Assembly (NCBI GenBank): GCA_964022115.1
Contig: CAXIBC010000115.1
Location: 1 to 7,911, forward strand
Reading direction: 5' to 3'
Source of the DNA: Oleispira sp964022115
GTDB lineage: Bacteria > Pseudomonadota > Gammaproteobacteria > Pseudomonadales > Oceanobacteraceae
Length of the DNA: 7,911 nt
The translations under genes and the position numbers were made by a program. A model generated the notes under the pieces. It did not search any database, had not been told where the DNA came from, and was given only the letters and a program-made list of their open reading frames with translations. The first letter of the stretch is position 1, and the number at the start of each line of letters is the position of its first letter. This document shows, in pieces, positions 5,798-7,911 of this stretch.

Positions 5798-6955
5798 ATG
5801 CGCCCAGATACCGACGACTATGAAGCGCTCTTTCTAACCGATACACCGATGTTTGATACCCGTGCACCGATTGAATTTAACAAGGGGGCTTTTCCTCATG
5901 TGAAAAGCCTGCCATTAATGACAGACATAGAGCGGGCGAAAGTCGGCACCGCTTATAAGCGTGATGGCCAAGAAGCGGCGATTAAACTAGGTCATCGTTT
6001 GGTTTCTGGTAAAACCAAAGATGAGCGTATGGCGCAATGGATTGAGTTTGTTAAGCAAAATCCAAATGGTTATTTATATTGCTTCCGTGGTGGTTTACGT
6101 TCACATACAACTCAAGCTTGGCTGCAAGACGCTGGCTTTGATTATCCGTTAGTCAAGGGGGGGTATAAAGCGATGCGGCGCTTTTTAATCGACCGTCTAG
6201 ATAGCATTTGTGATTATGCGGTTGACCCTAAGCGCACAGAAAAATTTTATATCGTTGCTGGCCAAACGGGGGCGGCAAAAACCGACTTATTATTAAAATT
6301 TGATAATACAATTGATCTAGAAGGCTTAGCCAATCACCGTGGTAGTGCCTTTGGTAAGCGTGCGGCGGGTCAGCCTAGCCAAATTGATTTTGAAAGTAAA
6401 TTATCGATTGCGTTTTTGCGCCAGCACCATAAAGCCCCTAATCAGCCCATATTGTTGGAAGACGAAAGTCATTTAATTGGCCGCTGTGCGTTACCGGAAA
6501 AACTACGCAGCACCATGCATATATCGCCTATTGTCGTCGTCGAAGCCGATTTAGAAACTCGAGTTGAGCATTCTTTTAGCAATTATATTTTGCAGAAGTT
6601 GGCCGAGTGGGAGGCATTTTGTGCGCCGAACTCAACCTTAGTGAGTCTTGAAGGTAAGCCTTATGATGGTGAGTCGTCGGCTTTTGAACTGTTTGCGGAA
6701 GAGCTAAAGAAGTCCATGTTCAATATTCGTAAGCGCTTAGGGGGAGTTCGCCATAAAGAGCTTACGACTCTATTAGATGATGCGTTAATCGCTCATCAAG
6801 GCGGTGATAACAGTTTGCACCGTGAATGGATTCGAGTCTTGCTGAGCGAATATTATGATCCGCAATATGATTATTTATTAAGTAAGCGCGCTGATCGTAT
6901 TGTTTTTCGTGGCAATGCGGCTGAAGTAGAAGCGTATTTAACTGAATTAAACTAG
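5798..6955 (+). CDS. selU: tRNA 2-selenouridine synthase (MnmH/SelU)
   Basis: SelU converts 2-thiouridine at the wobble position of tRNAs for Lys, Glu and Gln to 2-selenouridine by way of a geranylated intermediate, with selenophosphate from SelD as donor. The 385-residue product follows E. coli YbbB. A rhodanese domain (about 10-130) includes DTRAPIEF and the catalytic loop YCFRGGLRSH with Cys95. A P-loop domain follows, with GQTGAAKT at 155-162, DLEGLANHRGSAFG (173-186) and LLEDESHLIG (219-228). The C-terminus has EYYDPQYDYLLSKRADRIVFRG, typical of the family. The P-loop has Ala160 where the canonical Walker A has Gly. The start is two bases after the selD stop, and GAGG (5784-5787) inside the end of selD serves as ribosome site, so translation is probably coupled. 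Confidence 0.97.
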   Translation: MRPDTDDYEALFLTDTPMFDTRAPIEFNKGAFPHVKSLPLMTDIERAKVGTAYKRDGQEAAIKLGHRLVSGKTKDERMAQWIEFVKQNPNGYLYCFRGGLRSHTTQAWLQDAGFDYPLVKGGYKAMRRFLIDRLDSICDYAVDPKRTEKFYIVAGQTGAAKTDLLLKFDNTIDLEGLANHRGSAFGKRAAGQPSQIDFESKLSIAFLRQHHKAPNQPILLEDESHLIGRCALPEKLRSTMHISPIVVVEADLETRVEHSFSNYILQKLAEWEAFCAPNSTLVSLEGKPYDGESSAFELFAEELKKSMFNIRKRLGGVRHKELTTLLDDALIAHQGGDNSLHREWIRVLLSEYYDPQYDYLLSKRADRIVFRGNAAEVEAYLTELN

Positions 6956-7014
6956 CTCACATTAGCGTTAGAATTTAAAAGAATTAACATTAACTCCAGT
7001 TTTAAGGATAAGAA

Positions 7015-7911
7015 ATGAAAAAGTTATTCACCCTGACCTCGGTCGTAATGAGCTTATTACTAGCGTCTGTTTTAACCACGACGGCCCAAGCAGAAGAAAA
7101 GCCAACCTTCGTATTTACAGCGATTCCAGATGCCGATGAATCACGTTTGCAGCAGCGCTTTAATAAAGTCGCTGTGTATTTATCAGAAAAATTAAATGTG
7201 GATGTTAAGTACATTCCAGTGAAATCTTATGGCGCAGCGGTAACGGCATTTCGCAATAATCAGGTTCAGCTAGCCTGGTTTGGTGGTTTGTCTGGTGTGC
7301 GCGCGCGTACATTGGTACCGGGTTCTGAAGCCATTGCTCAAGGTTTTGAAGACCAATCGTTTAAAAGCTACATCATTGCCCACCATGCTACCGGCCTAAA
7401 ACAAAATGCTGATTTATCCGCTGCTTTTAAAGCCTTCAATACGAAGGACATGACCTTAACCTTTGGTTCAAAAGGTTCAACGTCTGGCCGTTTGATGCCT
7501 GAGTTTTATTTGCGTAAAGAGTTTAACGCCGCGCCAAAGGATATCTTCTCTCGTATAGGATTTTCGGGCGACCATAGCCGTACCATTGCTCAGGTTCAGT
7601 CTGGCGCTTATCAAATCGGTGCCGTGAACTATAAAGTTTGGGAAAAAGAATTGGCCAGCGGCAAGGTGGATACGAATAAAGTCTCTGTGATCTGGACGAC
7701 GCCGACTTACCCGGATTATCAGTGGACGATTCGTAATGATGTTGATCAGAAGTTTGGTGCTGAGTTTAAGAGTTTAGTGACTAAGACGTTATTAGAAATG
7801 AAGGATGCGGATTTATTGGCTAGCTTCCCACGCCAGTCGTTTATCCCGGCGTCGAATGCCGATTATGCACCGATTGAAAATACCGCCCGTGCGATTGGTT
7901 TGATTGATTAA
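7015..7911 (+). CDS. PhnD-family periplasmic binding protein, putative selenate/selenium-oxyanion ABC transporter component
   Basis: The complete 298-residue product ends exactly at the window edge with TAA. An AAGGA site (7004-7008) lies 6 bases before the ATG. Residues 1-26 are a Sec signal peptide ending AQA before Glu27. The mature protein is a PhnD-like solute-binding protein: FVFTAIPDADESRL near 32-45, VQLAWFGGLSGVRAR (84-98), the GSKGSTSG oxyanion-type loop (151-158) and SGDHSRT (184-190). The superfamily binds phosphonate, phosphite or phosphate and related oxyanions. A branch of it is annotated, as I recall, as putative selenate transporter binding protein because it clusters with selD. 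The same linkage is seen here, 59 bases after selU with no terminator between. Permease and ATPase genes are expected beyond the right edge. The ligand (selenate, selenite or other) is not established by sequence. Confidence 0.88.
   Translation: MKKLFTLTSVVMSLLLASVLTTTAQAEEKPTFVFTAIPDADESRLQQRFNKVAVYLSEKLNVDVKYIPVKSYGAAVTAFRNNQVQLAWFGGLSGVRARTLVPGSEAIAQGFEDQSFKSYIIAHHATGLKQNADLSAAFKAFNTKDMTLTFGSKGSTSGRLMPEFYLRKEFNAAPKDIFSRIGFSGDHSRTIAQVQSGAYQIGAVNYKVWEKELASGKVDTNKVSVIWTTPTYPDYQWTIRNDVDQKFGAEFKSLVTKTLLEMKDADLLASFPRQSFIPASNADYAPIENTARAIGLID

Noticed and set aside
6956..7014. Terminator or new promoter between selU and the binding-protein gene
   Set aside because: No stable hairpin with a T-run and no well-spaced promoter hexamers are visible, so co-transcription is the simpler reading.

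Overview
The window looks like a chromosomal segment from a gammaproteobacterium, probably a marine or aquatic one. SelD and SelU both resemble the Escherichia coli proteins closely along their whole length, and the other genes fit that assignment. The genus cannot be fixed from the sequence. The DNA is moderately AT-rich. I see no tRNA or rRNA gene, insertion sequence, CRISPR array or phage gene.

Layout from left to right. A thioredoxin-like, membrane-anchored thiol:disulfide oxidoreductase on the minus strand (1-330) runs off the left edge. Divergent from it is a 555-residue acyltransferase of the PlsB/PlsC superfamily (418-2085), with an intact FPEGSRS motif but no canonical HX4D. It converges on a minus-strand lipoprotein gene (2123-3250). 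The two genes share a perfect 14-bp inverted repeat, a likely bidirectional terminator, and the lipoprotein stop codon lies in a 14-bp tandem duplication. The lipoprotein has a Pro/Glu-rich stalk, a DNRLRE/CBM96-like domain and a fibronectin-like C-terminal domain. Divergent from it is a DnaQ-like DEDDh exonuclease (3462-4118), which converges with a one-base gap on a small His/Cys-rich membrane-anchored protein (4120-4530).

The right third is a coherent selenium module on the plus strand: selD (selenophosphate synthetase), selU/mnmH (tRNA 2-selenouridine synthase, two bases downstream) and a PhnD-like periplasmic binding protein of the type assigned to putative selenate/selenium-oxyanion ABC transporters. 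The inferred flow is oxyanion capture in the periplasm, import by an ABC permease and ATPase expected just beyond the right edge, reduction to selenide, activation by SelD and use by SelU to make 2-selenouridine at the wobble position of certain tRNAs. A good sigma-70-like promoter sits ahead of selD.

Most of the window is recognisable, and I found no clear evidence of an entirely new system. The points that merit a second look are the atypical acyltransferase active site, the Walker A substitution in SelU, the selenium transporter linkage, the His/Cys-rich conserved unknown, and the small duplications around the acyltransferase and lipoprotein genes.
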